From assembly GCF_015694425.1 (NCBI RefSeq), contig NZ_JADQDN010000002.1, positions 62,001-126,000 on the forward strand: 64,000 bases of DNA, in the 5' to 3' direction. The translations under genes and the position numbers were made by a program. Under the pieces are notes generated by a model. That model searched no databases and had not been told where the DNA came from. It worked only from the letters and a program-made list of their open reading frames with translations. The stretch comes from Microvirga terrestris (GTDB lineage: Bacteria; Pseudomonadota; Alphaproteobacteria; Rhizobiales; Beijerinckiaceae). Positions 25,534 through 35,517 of this stretch are shown here, in pieces (within the stretch, counting starts at the first letter, position 1; every line of letters starts with the position of its first letter).

Positions 25534-27504
25534 ATGGACGATCTCTCTCTCGCCGCCGATTTTCCGCAAGCGACCCGCGAGCAATGGCTCAAGCTGGTCG
25601 AGGGGGTGCTGAAGGGCGCGGACTTCCAGAAGAAGCTCGTCTCCCGCAGCCATGACGGCATCGCCATCCAGCCACTTTATCCGAAGGCAAAAGGAGCGGC
25701 GCCGATTGCGCGCGAGCAAGCCGGTCGCTGGCGGGTCTCGCAGCGCGTCGACCATCCCGATCCGGCCAAGGCCAACGAGCTCGTCCTCATCGATCTCGAA
25801 GGCGGCGCCGATGCGCTGACCCTCGTCACCCGCAAGGCTCCCGCCGCGCGGGGTTTTGGCGTGCAGATCGACTCCGTCGAGGATCTCGACAGGACGCTGA
25901 ATGGCGTGATGCTCGACCTCATCCACCTGCGCGTCGATGCCGGCGGACATGGCCGCCAGATGGCCGCGCTCACGTTGGCCCTGGCCGAGCGCCGCGGCCA
26001 CAAGCTCTCCGACCTATCCCTCGACCTCGGCCTCGATCCAGTGGGCGCGATGGCGGCCATGGGACGTATGTCAGCGTCCTGGGACGCGATGGCGCAACGC
26101 ATGGGCGACACGCTCGCGCACCTCACATCAAAGAGCTTCACCGGTCGCGCCTTCCTGGCCGACGGCCGCGTCTATCACGAGGCCGGCGCCAGCGAAGCGC
26201 AGGAACTCGCGGCCGTGCTCGCAACGGGCTTGAGCTATCTGCGCGGTCTCGAAACGGCAGGCCATTCCCTCGATGCGGCGAGGCGGGCGCTGTCATTCCT
26301 GCTCGTAGCTGATGCGGACGAGTTCCTCACGGTGGCGAAGTTCAGAGCCCTGCGCCGGCTCTGGGCGCGGGTCGAGCAGGCCTGCGGCCTGAGGCCGAGG
26401 CCGATCCGCCTGCATGCGGAGACGGCCTGGCGCATGACCACACGGCGCGATCCGTGGGTGAACATGCTGCGCACCACCATCGCGGCCTTCTCGGCCGGCA
26501 TCGGCGGGGCGGATGCGATCACGGTGCTGCCCTTCACGGCAGCACTCGGCCTGCCCGACGCCTTCGCCCGCCGTGTTGCGCGCAACACTCAAGCCATCCT
26601 GCTCGATGAATCCAACCTCGCCCGCGTCGCCGACCCGGCGGCAGGCGCCGGCGGGTTCGAGGCCCTCACCGACGCTCTCTGCGAAAAAGCCTGGGGCCTG
26701 TTCCAGGAGATCGAACGCGAGGGCGGCATTCTGGCAAGCCTGCAAGGTGAAACGCTCCAAGGTCGGATCGCAGCGGTACGCGCCCAGCGGGAGAAAGCCG
26801 TCGCCACCCGTAAGGAGCCGATCACCGGCACGAGCGAGTTCCCAAACATCAACGAAGCGGACGTGACGGTTCTGGTGCCAATGCCGACCGCGAAAGAGGG
26901 TGATGGACCAGCACCCCAAGCCGCTGCGGGCTCGGGGGAAACATCGTTCGCCTCTCTTGTGCAGATGGCTGCGGATGGAGCAACGCTGCCGCGGCTTGCC
27001 ATGACGGCGGCAAGCTCGTCCGCCGTGGCGGTTGCTCCTCTGCCCTCGACCCGCATCGCCGAGCCCTTCGAACGCCTGCGCGACATCTCCGACGCTTACC
27101 GGGCCAGGACCGGTTCAAGACCAAAGGTCTTCCTCGCCAATCTCGGATCCGTGGCCGATTTCACGGCTCGCGCAACCTTCGCCAAGAACTTCTTCGAGGC
27201 CGGCGGCATCGAAGCCATCATGAGCGAGGGTCTAACGGATCTGGACAGCATGCAGAAAGCCTTCATCGGCAGCAAAGCCAAGATCAGCTGCATCTGCTCG
27301 ACTGACGATATTTACAAACTGCATGCTCCCGCGGCCGCAAGAACCCTGCATCAGGCAGGGTCAAAACTTATGTTCCTGGCGGGCCGCCCCGGGGAAGATC
27401 AACAAGAGCTGACGGAGGCCGGCATCACAACCTTCATTTTTTCCGGGTGCGACACCCTTAAGGTTATCGGCGAGGCCCTCGATATGGCTTGCGCTGAGGC
27501 TTGA
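25534..27504 (+). CDS. mutA: Methylmalonyl-CoA mutase, small (beta) subunit
   Basis: 656 residues. The TIM-barrel substrate domain (about 30-420) is of methylmalonyl-CoA mutase type (AETAWRMTTRRDPWVNMLRT; ARRVARNTQAILLDESNL). The C-terminal B12-fold (about 545-655) starts RPKVFLANLGSVADFTARA and lacks the D-x-H-x-x-G cobalamin-binding motif, as expected for the non-catalytic small subunit. It pairs with the large subunit encoded at 28204 to convert (R)-methylmalonyl-CoA to succinyl-CoA. The ATG at 25534 is preferred; the frame is open to 25381 but the extension runs into the palindromic repeat. Confidence 0.92.
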   Translation: MDDLSLAADFPQATREQWLKLVEGVLKGADFQKKLVSRSHDGIAIQPLYPKAKGAAPIAREQAGRWRVSQRVDHPDPAKANELVLIDLEGGADALTLVTRKAPAARGFGVQIDSVEDLDRTLNGVMLDLIHLRVDAGGHGRQMAALTLALAERRGHKLSDLSLDLGLDPVGAMAAMGRMSASWDAMAQRMGDTLAHLTSKSFTGRAFLADGRVYHEAGASEAQELAAVLATGLSYLRGLETAGHSLDAARRALSFLLVADADEFLTVAKFRALRRLWARVEQACGLRPRPIRLHAETAWRMTTRRDPWVNMLRTTIAAFSAGIGGADAITVLPFTAALGLPDAFARRVARNTQAILLDESNLARVADPAAGAGGFEALTDALCEKAWGLFQEIEREGGILASLQGETLQGRIAAVRAQREKAVATRKEPITGTSEFPNINEADVTVLVPMPTAKEGDGPAPQAAAGSGETSFASLVQMAADGATLPRLAMTAASSSAVAVAPLPSTRIAEPFERLRDISDAYRARTGSRPKVFLANLGSVADFTARATFAKNFFEAGGIEAIMSEGLTDLDSMQKAFIGSKAKISCICSTDDIYKLHAPAAARTLHQAGSKLMFLAGRPGEDQQELTEAGITTFIFSGCDTLKVIGEALDMACAEA

Positions 27505-27624
27505 GATTCCCGTTCCTGGCATCTGGAAGGCCGACTCTTACGCCGGCTGCAGCGGAACTCCACAGGAACCCTGCCCGAAACACCCACGTTGGTTCAGCAA
27601 ATTCATCGTGTTCGGGAGTGTTCG

Positions 27625-27993
27625 ATGCGCGTCCTTTCCTGGCTTGGTGGAGCCGCAATCGCAGCCCTCTTGATGGCACCACAAGCCCAAGCCCAGACGA
27701 AGCAGTTCGATGGCAATTGGAGCGTGGAGGTCGTGACCGAGCAGGGTGCCTGCGACCGGGCTTATCGCTATGCGGTCGTCGTCCAGAACGGCCAGGCCCG
27801 TTATGGCGGCCCGGAGAACTTCAACGTGAACGGTCGCGTGCAGCAGAATGGCTCCGTTTCCGCCAGCATCTCGCGCGGTCAGGACCGGGCGAACGTTTCA
27901 GGCCGCCTTTCCGGCAACGCAGGCCGGGGCACCTGGAAGACCTCGGGTGGGCGGGTTTGCTCAGGCTATTGGAATGCCGAGAAGCGGGGGTGA
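27625..27993 (+). CDS. Small secreted protein of unknown function
   Basis: 122 residues. A signal peptide (MRVLSWLGGAAIAALLMAPQAQAQ) precedes a compact beta-rich domain with FDGNWSVEVVTEQGACDRAY and a C-terminal WKTSGGRVCSGYWNAEKRG; the two cysteines could form a disulfide. Similar small periplasmic proteins are frequent in Hyphomicrobiales; no function is known to me. The start is chosen by the signal peptide and an upstream GGGAG. It sits between the two mutase subunit genes, 120 bp after the first. Confidence 0.72.
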   Translation: MRVLSWLGGAAIAALLMAPQAQAQTKQFDGNWSVEVVTEQGACDRAYRYAVVVQNGQARYGGPENFNVNGRVQQNGSVSASISRGQDRANVSGRLSGNAGRGTWKTSGGRVCSGYWNAEKRG

Positions 27994-28000
27994 CACCCGT

Positions 28001-28100
28001 GTCATTCCTGGCCGGAGCACAGCGGAGGGGAAGGGAATCCATCAGCCGCAGCGCATGTGAGTAGATCCCGTTCCCGGTCCTTCGGGCCGCCGGGGATGAC
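28001..28100. repeat. Long imperfect intergenic palindrome
   Basis: The ends GTCATTCCTGG (28001) and CCGGGGATGAC (ending 28100) are near-complements, and internal stretches GGGAAGGGAATCCAT and AGATCCCGTTCCC pair imperfectly. It is a REP-like element between the small secreted protein and the mutase large subunit gene. Confidence 0.65.
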
Positions 28101-28203
28101 ACTGAGCCCCTCCAACCATGCGCCGATAGCATCACACAGGCGGATGCCCTAGAATACACCCCATTCGATCCGTTTCCACCGGCAAGGGCATCCGCTTCAT
28201 CCC

Positions 28204-30366
28204 ATGACCAGCATCCCGGATTTCGCGAGTGTCGCTTTCACGGACGCTCCCCTGGCATCCTCCTCGACATCCCCGGCCGAGCCGTGGCTGACGCCGGAGG
28301 GGATTGCGGTGAAGGGATCCTACGACCTTAAGGACCGCGCTGGGCTCGACTTCCTCGATACCTATCCGGGCATCGCGCCGTTCCTGCGCGGCCCCTACCC
28401 CACGATGTACGTCAACCAGCCCTGGACCGTGCGCCAGTATGCCGGCTTCTCCACGGCGGAAGACTCCAACGCCTTCTACCGCCGCAACCTCGCGGCCGGC
28501 CAGAAGGGTCTCTCGGTGGCCTTCGATCTTGCCACCCATCGCGGCTACGATTCCGATCATCCGCGCGTGTCGGGCGATGTGGGCATGGCGGGTGTGGCCA
28601 TCGATTCCATCTACGACATGCGCACGCTGTTTGCCGGCATTCCGCTCGACCAGATGAGCGTGTCGATGACCATGAACGGCGCCGTGCTGCCGATCCTGGC
28701 ACTCTACATCGTAGCGGCCGAGGAACAGGGCGTGCCTGCCTCCAAGCTGTCGGGCACGATCCAGAACGACATCCTCAAGGAATTCATGGTGCGCAACACC
28801 TACATCTACCCGCCGAAAGGGTCGATGCGCATCATCTCAGACATCTTCGCGTATACCTCCGCGAACATGCCGAAGTTCAACTCGATCTCGATCTCCGGCT
28901 ACCACATGCAGGAAGCCGGCGCGACGCAGGACCTGGAGCTCGCCTACACGCTCGCCGACGGCGTCGAATACATCCGTGCCGGCATTGCGGCCGGGCTCAC
29001 CATCGACCAGTTCGCGCCGCGCCTGTCGTTCTTCTGGGCGGTGGGCATGAACTTCTTCATGGAAGTGGCCAAGATGCGCGCCGCGCGCCTGCTCTGGGCG
29101 AAGCTCGTGAAGGGCTTCAACCCGCAGAGCGAGAAGTCGCTGCCCCTGCGCACGCACTCGCAGACGTCCGGCTGGTCACTCACCGCGCAGGACGTGTTCA
29201 ACAACGTCACGCGCACCTGCATCGAGGCCATGGCGGCCACCCAAGGCCACACGCAGTCGCTGCACACCAATGCGCTCGACGAAGCGCTGGCGCTGCCCAC
29301 GGACTTCTCCGCCCGCATCGCGCGCAACACGCAGCTGTTCCTGCAGCAGGAGAGCGGCACCACGCGCATCATCGATCCGTGGGGCGGCTCATATTACGTC
29401 GAGCGCCTTACCTATGAGCTCGCGCAGAAGGCCTGGGCGCATATCCAGGAGGTGGAGAGCTTAGGCGGCATGGCGAAGGCTATTGAGGCCGGCATTCCCA
29501 AGCTGAAGATCGAGGAGGCGGCGGCCCGCACGCAGGCGCGCATCGATTCCGGGCACCAGAAGATCATCGGCGTGAACAGCTTCAAGTCGACGGACGAGGC
29601 GTCCATCGACATCCTGAAGGTCGACAACGCCGCCGTGCGCGCGAGCCAGATCGAGAAGCTCAGGCGCCTCAAAGCCGACCGCAACCAAGCCGATGTGGAT
29701 GCGGCACTTGCCGCTCTGTCGCAAGGTGCGGCAGGCAACGGCAACCTGCTCGACCTAGCCGTGAAGGCCGCCCGCGCCAAGGCGACGGTGGGCGAGATTT
29801 CGGACGCCCTGGAAAAGATCTGGGGCCGGCATCGGGCCGAGATCAAGGCGATCTCGGGCGTCTACAAACGGGAGGTCGGCATGGCGTCGCCAGCGGTCGA
29901 GAAAGTCCGCACTCTGGTAGAGCAGTTCGAGCACGACGACGGACGCCGTCCGCGTATTCTCGTCGCCAAGATGGGCCAGGACGGGCACGACCGCGGCCAG
30001 AAGGTCATCGCCTCGGCCTTCGCCGATCTCGGCTTCGACGTGGATATCGGCCCGCTCTTCGCAACACCGGCGGAAGCGGCGCGCCAAGCCATCGAGAACG
30101 ACGTGCACATCATCGGCGTCTCGTCACTGGCGGCGGGCCATCTGACGCTCGTTCCTGAGCTCAGGTCCGAACTCGCCAAGTTCGGCCGCGACGACATCAT
30201 GATCGTGGTCGGCGGCGTGATCCCGCCGCAGGATTTCGACGCGCTGTATCGGGCCGGCGCCTCGGCGATCTTCCCGCCCGGCACGGTGATCGCGGATGCC
30301 GCCGTGAACCTGATCGATGATCTCAATCGCAGGCTCGGCTACGGCCCGAAACAGGCGGCGGAATAA
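28204..30366 (+). CDS. scpA: Methylmalonyl-CoA mutase, large (alpha) subunit
   Basis: 720 residues, the usual length of the catalytic subunit. The N-terminal barrel has the substrate-channel sequence [17 protein letters not shown] and [15 protein letters not shown]. The C-terminal cobalamin domain has [15 protein letters not shown]593-x-H595-D-x-G598, in which H595 supplies the lower axial ligand to adenosylcobalamin, then [14 protein letters not shown] and GGVIPPQDF. It catalyses (R)-methylmalonyl-CoA to succinyl-CoA in propionate, odd-chain or branched-chain catabolism. The partner subunit is at 25534 and the chaperone-GTPase MeaB at 33629. Confidence 0.96.
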   Translation: MTSIPDFASVAFTDAPLASSSTSPAEPWLTPEGIAVKGSYDLKDRAGLDFLDTYPGIAPFLRGPYPTMYVNQPWTVRQYAGFSTAEDSNAFYRRNLAAGQKGLSVAFDLATHRGYDSDHPRVSGDVGMAGVAIDSIYDMRTLFAGIPLDQMSVSMTMNGAVLPILALYIVAAEEQGVPASKLSGTIQNDILKEFMVRNTYIYPPKGSMRIISDIFAYTSANMPKFNSISISGYHMQEAGATQDLELAYTLADGVEYIRAGIAAGLTIDQFAPRLSFFWAVGMNFFMEVAKMRAARLLWAKLVKGFNPQSEKSLPLRTHSQTSGWSLTAQDVFNNVTRTCIEAMAATQGHTQSLHTNALDEALALPTDFSARIARNTQLFLQQESGTTRIIDPWGGSYYVERLTYELAQKAWAHIQEVESLGGMAKAIEAGIPKLKIEEAAARTQARIDSGHQKIIGVNSFKSTDEASIDILKVDNAAVRASQIEKLRRLKADRNQADVDAALAALSQGAAGNGNLLDLAVKAARAKATVGEISDALEKIWGRHRAEIKAISGVYKREVGMASPAVEKVRTLVEQFEHDDGRRPRILVAKMGQDGHDRGQKVIASAFADLGFDVDIGPLFATPAEAARQAIENDVHIIGVSSLAAGHLTLVPELRSELAKFGRDDIMIVVGGVIPPQDFDALYRAGASAIFPPGTVIADAAVNLIDDLNRRLGYGPKQAAE

Positions 30367-30489
30367 TCCGCTGCCTTAACCGTGCATTCAGCATCCGCAC
30401 AACCCGAGCATTCTGGTCGATTGATGATCACCCTTCCCCATGGGAAGTTCTCTCAATGATGTTTTTACCAAAGCGTTTGCGGGGCACCC

Positions 30490-31674
30490 ATGGCACTTAA
30501 TCTGGAAGATTATTCACTCACTTTTTCTGACGAGTTCACCGGCAGCTACCTCAATACATCGATATGGGGCACGAAATACTGGTGGGGCGGGCGCAATCTC
30601 GCGAGCAATGGCGAGATGCAATACTTCGCCGACCGTTCGACGGCCGTTATCCAGCGCAACCCGCATCTCGACCCGTTCAGCATCGAGGCCGATCCTCGTG
30701 AGGCCGGCGATGGCATTCTGACGATCACCGCCCGGCCCTCCCCTGACACGAGCCAGACGGACGGCCTCCCTTACGTATCGGGGCTCATCAACACCCACGG
30801 CACCTTCTCGCAGACCTACGGCTATTTCGAGATCTCGGCTCAGGTGCCCTCCGGCCAGGGGCTGTGGCCGGCCTTCTGGCTGCTGCCGCAGAGCGGCAAC
30901 TGGCCGCCGGAGATAGACGTGCTGGAGCTGCTCGGCCACGATCCTTCGACCTATCATGTCGGGTCGCATTGGACCGATGCGGCCGGCAGTCATGCCTTCG
31001 ACACGCAGGGCATTTCGACAGGTGTCGATCTTTCCCTCGGCTTCCACAGCTACGGCACTCTGTGGACGGCAGACTCGATTACCTATTACCTCGATGGCAT
31101 GGAGGTTTATTCCATGGCAACGCCGGCCGGCATGGACGAGCCGATGTATCTGCTCGCAGGCCTCACGGTTGGCGGCAACTGGCCGGGTGCGCCGGATGAA
31201 ACAACTCAGTTTCCGGCCGAATTCCAGATCGACTACATCCGTGCCTGGGCGCTCGATGAAACACCCGAGGTGGTTGTCACGCCGACGATATCAGGCGGAT
31301 CGAGGGCCGACACCCTCGTGGGCGATATCCATGCCGGCATCGTCCACGATACGATCTATGCCTATGACGGCGCCGACACTCTCGAAGGACTGAAAGGGAA
31401 CGATACCCTGGTCGGTGGTAGCGGCGCGGATACCTTCATCTACCGGACCGGGCCGAGCGGCCACGACGTGATCCTCGACTTCGATCTCCTCGGCGGAGAC
31501 GTGGTGCGCATCACGAAAGCGATTGCCGGCCAGAAGAACTTCGCCGGTCTCTACAAGCAGATCAAAGACAATGCCGCCGGAGATGCTGTTCTGAAGCTTG
31601 CTGACAGCGGCTCCATCACCTTCGACGGCATCAGCAAGGCGCAGCTCAAATACGACGACTTCGTCATCATCTGA
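30490..31674 (+). CDS. GH16 beta-glucanase with C-terminal calcium-binding (RTX-like) segment
   Basis: 394 residues. A family 16 glycoside hydrolase domain (about 8-255) has the active-site signature E141-I-D143-V-L-E146 (nucleophile E141, acid/base E146). The C-terminal 275-335 region carries hemolysin-type repeats (GGSRADTLVG, LKGNDTLVGGSGADTFIY), and the protein ends in a hydrophobic/acidic tail DDFVII. There is no N-terminal signal peptide, so type I secretion is expected, as for ExsH of Sinorhizobium. Substrate may be a beta-1,3/1,4-glucan or an exopolysaccharide of its own. No type I secretion genes are in the window. Confidence 0.88.
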   Translation: MALNLEDYSLTFSDEFTGSYLNTSIWGTKYWWGGRNLASNGEMQYFADRSTAVIQRNPHLDPFSIEADPREAGDGILTITARPSPDTSQTDGLPYVSGLINTHGTFSQTYGYFEISAQVPSGQGLWPAFWLLPQSGNWPPEIDVLELLGHDPSTYHVGSHWTDAAGSHAFDTQGISTGVDLSLGFHSYGTLWTADSITYYLDGMEVYSMATPAGMDEPMYLLAGLTVGGNWPGAPDETTQFPAEFQIDYIRAWALDETPEVVVTPTISGGSRADTLVGDIHAGIVHDTIYAYDGADTLEGLKGNDTLVGGSGADTFIYRTGPSGHDVILDFDLLGGDVVRITKAIAGQKNFAGLYKQIKDNAAGDAVLKLADSGSITFDGISKAQLKYDDFVII

Positions 31675-31685
31675 AAACGCTTGAT

Positions 31686-32657
31686 TTAAGACCGCTCGAT
31701 CGCCCGCTTCACCACCTGCTGCACTTCCTTGTTCGACAGGAACAGGTCGTGGTTGATGATGCCGCCGCCGAATTCCGAGGCGTCGGCCACGCGCACGCCC
31801 AGAGCCTCCAGCCGCTCGCGGTCCGCCGCCCCTGCCCGCACAATGCCGCCGGCGAGGCGGCTCGAGACGGCGAGCGCCCGGTCGTTGGTGGAGCTGATCA
31901 CCGTGATCTTCTTCGCATCCGACCCGAGCTTCTCCAGGCCACGGGCGAACAGGTCGATGTCAATGTCGGGCGCCGCCATCACCACGGCGCCAATACGTTC
32001 CATGGCGCTCTCGCCGCCGGAGGCGCGCAGCATGCGCAGGGTCTCCAGCGTCAGCAGCGTGCCCATGCTGTGCGCCACGATGTGGATGCGCCCGCCGCTC
32101 GGGGTCTTGGCGATGGCGGCCAGCAGATCTTCCAGCGAGTCGCGCGACCACATGGCGCTCTCGCGGTCGGCCACGTAGCTGAAGGTCGAGGCGGCGGACG
32201 GCCAAGTGAAGAGACCGGTCACGCCCGCGAACTTGATGCCCTCGGAGAGATCGACCGTCGAGGTCGCGGCCGTCTCGAAGCTTTCCTTGTAGCCGTGAAT
32301 GTAGAGCAGCAAGTCGCGGCCGAAGGCAGCCTGCGCGAAGGCCTGCGCGGCATTGCTGTGGTCGACGTTTTCCACTTTGGCGATGTTCCAGCTGCCGCTG
32401 CTGAGGAGAGAGCCCGACGGCGGTGTCAGGCGCGCCTCCGCGAAGATCATGTCGGCCGAGCGTTCGCTGCTGAACCAGGGCTTCTTGGGCGGATCGCCCA
32501 CCGGGAGCCGCGTAGTCGCGACGAGGAGCTTCGGGTCCTTTTCGAGGCCGATCTTGAAGGACGCGGGACTGATGAGCGCCGAATCCTCGCCGACGCAGCC
32601 GGACAGGGCAAAACCGGCAAGGCAGGCGATGGCAAGGCGGGACAAGGGGAAGCGCAT
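31686..32657 (-). CDS. Lipoprotein alpha/beta hydrolase (DUF900 type)
   Basis: About 323 residues with a lipoprotein signal (MRFPLSRLAIACLAGFALSG, lipobox cysteine C21). The body is an alpha/beta-hydrolase of the DUF900 group with LLYIHGYKESFE (oxyanion region), the nucleophile serine in IHIVAHSMGT and a terminal GGIINHDLF histidine region. Substrate unknown. The start is uncertain: an ATG at 32693 would add 12 residues before the signal. Its stop lies 11 bp from the convergent GH16 gene's stop. Confidence 0.82.
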   Translation of the reverse strand: MRFPLSRLAIACLAGFALSGCVGEDSALISPASFKIGLEKDPKLLVATTRLPVGDPPKKPWFSSERSADMIFAEARLTPPSGSLLSSGSWNIAKVENVDHSNAAQAFAQAAFGRDLLLYIHGYKESFETAATSTVDLSEGIKFAGVTGLFTWPSAASTFSYVADRESAMWSRDSLEDLLAAIAKTPSGGRIHIVAHSMGTLLTLETLRMLRASGGESAMERIGAVVMAAPDIDIDLFARGLEKLGSDAKKITVISSTNDRALAVSSRLAGGIVRAGAADRERLEALGVRVADASEFGGGIINHDLFLSNKEVQQVVKRAIERS

Positions 32658-32838
32658 GGGCCTTGGGATTCGAGAGGAGACAAGGAAGGTCATGCTGTTT
32701 TGCCCTCGATCATGGCATGCGCAAGGCGAAAAACGCTGCCGCAGCCTCCACTCGTGCCGCATTGCGGTAAAGCATTGGTGAACAAAGCCGCAGGACCGGT
32801 GCCTTGATGCAGGCAGGCTCCGACCGTACCTTCACCCC

Positions 32839-33597
32839 ATGCTCGCCACTCTCGCCCGTATCTTCCTTGTCATCGTTGCCCTTTTTCTCATTCCCCTGGG
32901 GGCTCACGCCCTCTGGTGGGCCATGCGCGACGATATTGCGCCAAACTGGGGAGCGGCCGACTGGTCGAGCGCGAAGCTCCTGCCGCCGGCGTCCGAGGCT
33001 CCTCAGGCCATCGTGGCAGTCTATGCCGCGCGGGTCGGGCGTTGGCGCGGCATCTTCGCACACCATACCTGGGTGGTGGTGAAGGAGGCCGGCGCCCGCA
33101 CCTATACCCGCTACGACAAGGTCGGCTGGGGCAGCCCGGTGCGCACCAACGGCTGGGCGCCGGACGGGCGCTGGTTCGGCAACGCGCCCCATCCGGTGGT
33201 GGTGATAGAAGGCCCCGAGGCCGAGCGCGTGATTCCAGAGGTGCGCCAAGCCGTGGCGAGCTATCCCTACCAGACCTTCGGCGCCTACAACGCTTGGCCC
33301 GGGCCGAACTCCAACACCTTCGTGGCGCATGTGATGCGCTCCGTCCCCGAACTCGCCGCCGCCCTGCCGCCTACGGCTCTTGGGAAGGACTGGCAGCCCT
33401 GGCGGGACATCGTCGGCCTCACCCCGAGCCGCACCGGCATCCAGATCTCGCTCGGCGGCTACGCGGGCATCGCGGTCGGCTGGATCGAAGGTGTCGAGAT
33501 CGACTTCATGGGCCTCGTAGCAGGCCTCGACCTGCGCCGACCGGCCATCAAGGTTCCCGCCTGGGGACGGTTCGGCATGGACCCGATCACGTGGTGA
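32839..33597 (+). CDS. DUF3750 protein
   Basis: 252 residues with one N-terminal membrane segment (about 5-27) and a DUF3750 domain: PQAIVAVYAARVGRWRGIFA, HHTWVVVKEAG, QTFGAYNAWPGPNSNTFVAH. The H-x-W and PGPNSNTF-H features look like a papain-like/NlpC-type conserved set, but no activity is documented to my knowledge. The frame ends 31 bp before meaB, so the two may be co-transcribed. Full length. Confidence 0.8.
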   Translation: MLATLARIFLVIVALFLIPLGAHALWWAMRDDIAPNWGAADWSSAKLLPPASEAPQAIVAVYAARVGRWRGIFAHHTWVVVKEAGARTYTRYDKVGWGSPVRTNGWAPDGRWFGNAPHPVVVIEGPEAERVIPEVRQAVASYPYQTFGAYNAWPGPNSNTFVAHVMRSVPELAAALPPTALGKDWQPWRDIVGLTPSRTGIQISLGGYAGIAVGWIEGVEIDFMGLVAGLDLRRPAIKVPAWGRFGMDPITW

Positions 33598-33628
33598 AAG
33601 CCTTCGCATAATGCGCTAAAGCTCCGTT

Positions 33629-34612
33629 ATGACTGGGGGCTCACAGAAGAAGACAGTGACGGCGGAGATGGTTGCCAGCGGCGACAGGGCCGCTTTGGCG
33701 CGCGCCATCACGCTCATGGAGTCGCGCCGTCCCGATCATCGGGAGGCGGCGCGCGCGCTTCTTCAGGAACTGATGCCCCGCACCGGCAAGGCCGTGCGCA
33801 TCGGCATCACCGGCGTTCCCGGCGTGGGCAAGTCCACCACCATCGATACGCTCGGCTCCATGCTCACCGAGAAGGGTCATAAGGTGGCGGTGCTCGCCGT
33901 CGACCCCTCCTCCACCCGCACCGGCGGGGCGATCCTCGGCGACAAGACCCGGATGGCGCAGCTCGCGGCCGATCCCAACGCCTTCATCCGCCCCTCACCC
34001 TCCTCCGGGACGCTCGGCGGCGTCGCGGCCAAGACCCGCGAGACGATGCTTCTCTGCGAGGCCGCCGGGTTCGACGTGATCCTGGTGGAGACCGTGGGCG
34101 TCGGGCAGTCGGAGACGGCGGTGGCGGACCTGACCGACTTCTTCCTCGTCCTCATGCTGCCTGGTGCCGGCGACGAGTTGCAGGGCATCAAGAAGGGCAT
34201 CCTGGAGTTGGCCGACCTGATCGCCGTCAACAAGGCGGACGATGCGGGTGCAAAGGCGAAGAAAGCCGCCGCCGAGTACACGGCCGCCCTGCACATCCTG
34301 GCCCCGGCCTCGCCTACCTGGACGCCGCCTGTGCTGACGGTCTCGGGGCTGACCGGCCAGGGGCTCGACGAGCTCTGGGCCAAGGTGCTCGACCACCGCA
34401 AGCGCCTGGAGGCCACCGGGGAGCTCGCCGCCAAGCGGCGGGCACAGGACACGAAATGGATGTGGGCCCTCGTCCACGAGCGCCTGCACGAGCGCCTCAC
34501 CCACGATTCTGCCCTGCGCCAGCGCGTGCCGGAGATCGAGCGCGCTATTGCAGGCGGCACCCTGTCGCCCAATGCGGCGGCGAGCGAGATCGTCAAGCTC
34601 TTGGGAATTTAG
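33629..34612 (+). CDS. meaB: Methylmalonyl-CoA mutase-associated GTPase MeaB
   Basis: A 327-residue G3E-family P-loop GTPase. Walker A is GVPGVGKST (62-70); then AVDPSSTRTGGAILGDKTRM, the metal-binding ETVGVGQSE and the base-recognition NKAD. MeaB gates loading of intact adenosylcobalamin into methylmalonyl-CoA mutase and protects it from inactivation. It lies 3.3 kb after the mutase large subunit, separated by three unrelated genes. The older family name ArgK/LAO transporter ATPase refers to the same proteins. Confidence 0.95.
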   Translation: MTGGSQKKTVTAEMVASGDRAALARAITLMESRRPDHREAARALLQELMPRTGKAVRIGITGVPGVGKSTTIDTLGSMLTEKGHKVAVLAVDPSSTRTGGAILGDKTRMAQLAADPNAFIRPSPSSGTLGGVAAKTRETMLLCEAAGFDVILVETVGVGQSETAVADLTDFFLVLMLPGAGDELQGIKKGILELADLIAVNKADDAGAKAKKAAAEYTAALHILAPASPTWTPPVLTVSGLTGQGLDELWAKVLDHRKRLEATGELAAKRRAQDTKWMWALVHERLHERLTHDSALRQRVPEIERAIAGGTLSPNAAASEIVKLLGI

Positions 34613-34718
34613 CAGCCCATCCATCCCCCTATCCGGAATTGCACCTGATCCAGGCTCAAAAACCCGGTTCAATTCTGGGCGGATTCTTTGGCTCGTCAGG
34701 ACAGGAGCGGATTGCATC

Positions 34719-35510
34719 GTGATCGACCGGCTGCATCAACTGCCTCTCCTGCTCGGCGCCATCATCGTCTGCCTGGTCTTCGTGGTGCCAACCCTGATCG
34801 GATCGGCGCTCCTGCAGCCTGTTCTCAGCCGCCTGCTGCGCGGTGAAAAGGACGCGAACACGGTTGTCGGACTGCTCCTGAACGCCTTCTCGCTCTACTA
34901 CGGGGTTCTTCTGGCCCTGCTCTCGATTGCGGTGTTCGAGAACTACAACAAGGCCCAGGACGCTGTCGGACGGGAGGCCTCGAGCGCAGTTGCCCTCCAT
35001 CGGGTCTTCAGCGGCTATCCGGAGCCTGCCCGCTCATCTCTTTCCGAGGCCTTGCTGCGCTATGTCGAGGAGGAGACGGGCCCGGGCTGGGCCTTCCAGC
35101 AGGGCAATCAGGTCTCCACGCCGGGCACGCTGCTGGTCGATCGCTTGAGCCGGGACCTTCTTAGCTTCAGGCCCAACCGCGCCACCGGTGAGGACCTGCT
35201 CCATGAGGAGGCCTTGAGGACCTTCGCCGAGTTCATCGAGCAGCGCCGCCTCCGGGTGCAGGCGGCGGGAACCAGCGTCCCGCGAGTGATCTGGGCCGTC
35301 GTCATGGTCGGCGCGGCCCTCAACGTCTTCACTCTCTGGCTGTTCGATCTGAAGCGTACAACCCACTTCATCCTCGGCGGCGTGCTGATGGCCTTCATCG
35401 GCCTCGTCGTCTACATGGTCGCCGTGCTCGACCGGCCGTTCCACGGCGCGCATGGCCTTCGGCCCGACGATCTGATTCAGGCCCGCCAGCAGATGCAGCC
35501 ACGGGCCTGA
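34719..35510 (+). CDS. DUF4239 membrane protein
   Basis: 263 residues from the GTG at 34719 (AGGAG upstream). Four hydrophobic segments: about 8-30, 50-70, 187-205 and 212-234, which leave a soluble loop of about 110 residues between pairs, typical of DUF4239 (bestrophin-like) proteins. The loop holds the conserved NYNKAQDAVGREASSAVALH. Function unknown; a channel-like role is suggested by fold comparison in the family only. Confidence 0.78.
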   Translation: MIDRLHQLPLLLGAIIVCLVFVVPTLIGSALLQPVLSRLLRGEKDANTVVGLLLNAFSLYYGVLLALLSIAVFENYNKAQDAVGREASSAVALHRVFSGYPEPARSSLSEALLRYVEEETGPGWAFQQGNQVSTPGTLLVDRLSRDLLSFRPNRATGEDLLHEEALRTFAEFIEQRRLRVQAAGTSVPRVIWAVVMVGAALNVFTLWLFDLKRTTHFILGGVLMAFIGLVVYMVAVLDRPFHGAHGLRPDDLIQARQQMQPRA

Positions 35511-35517
35511 TGCCGGT

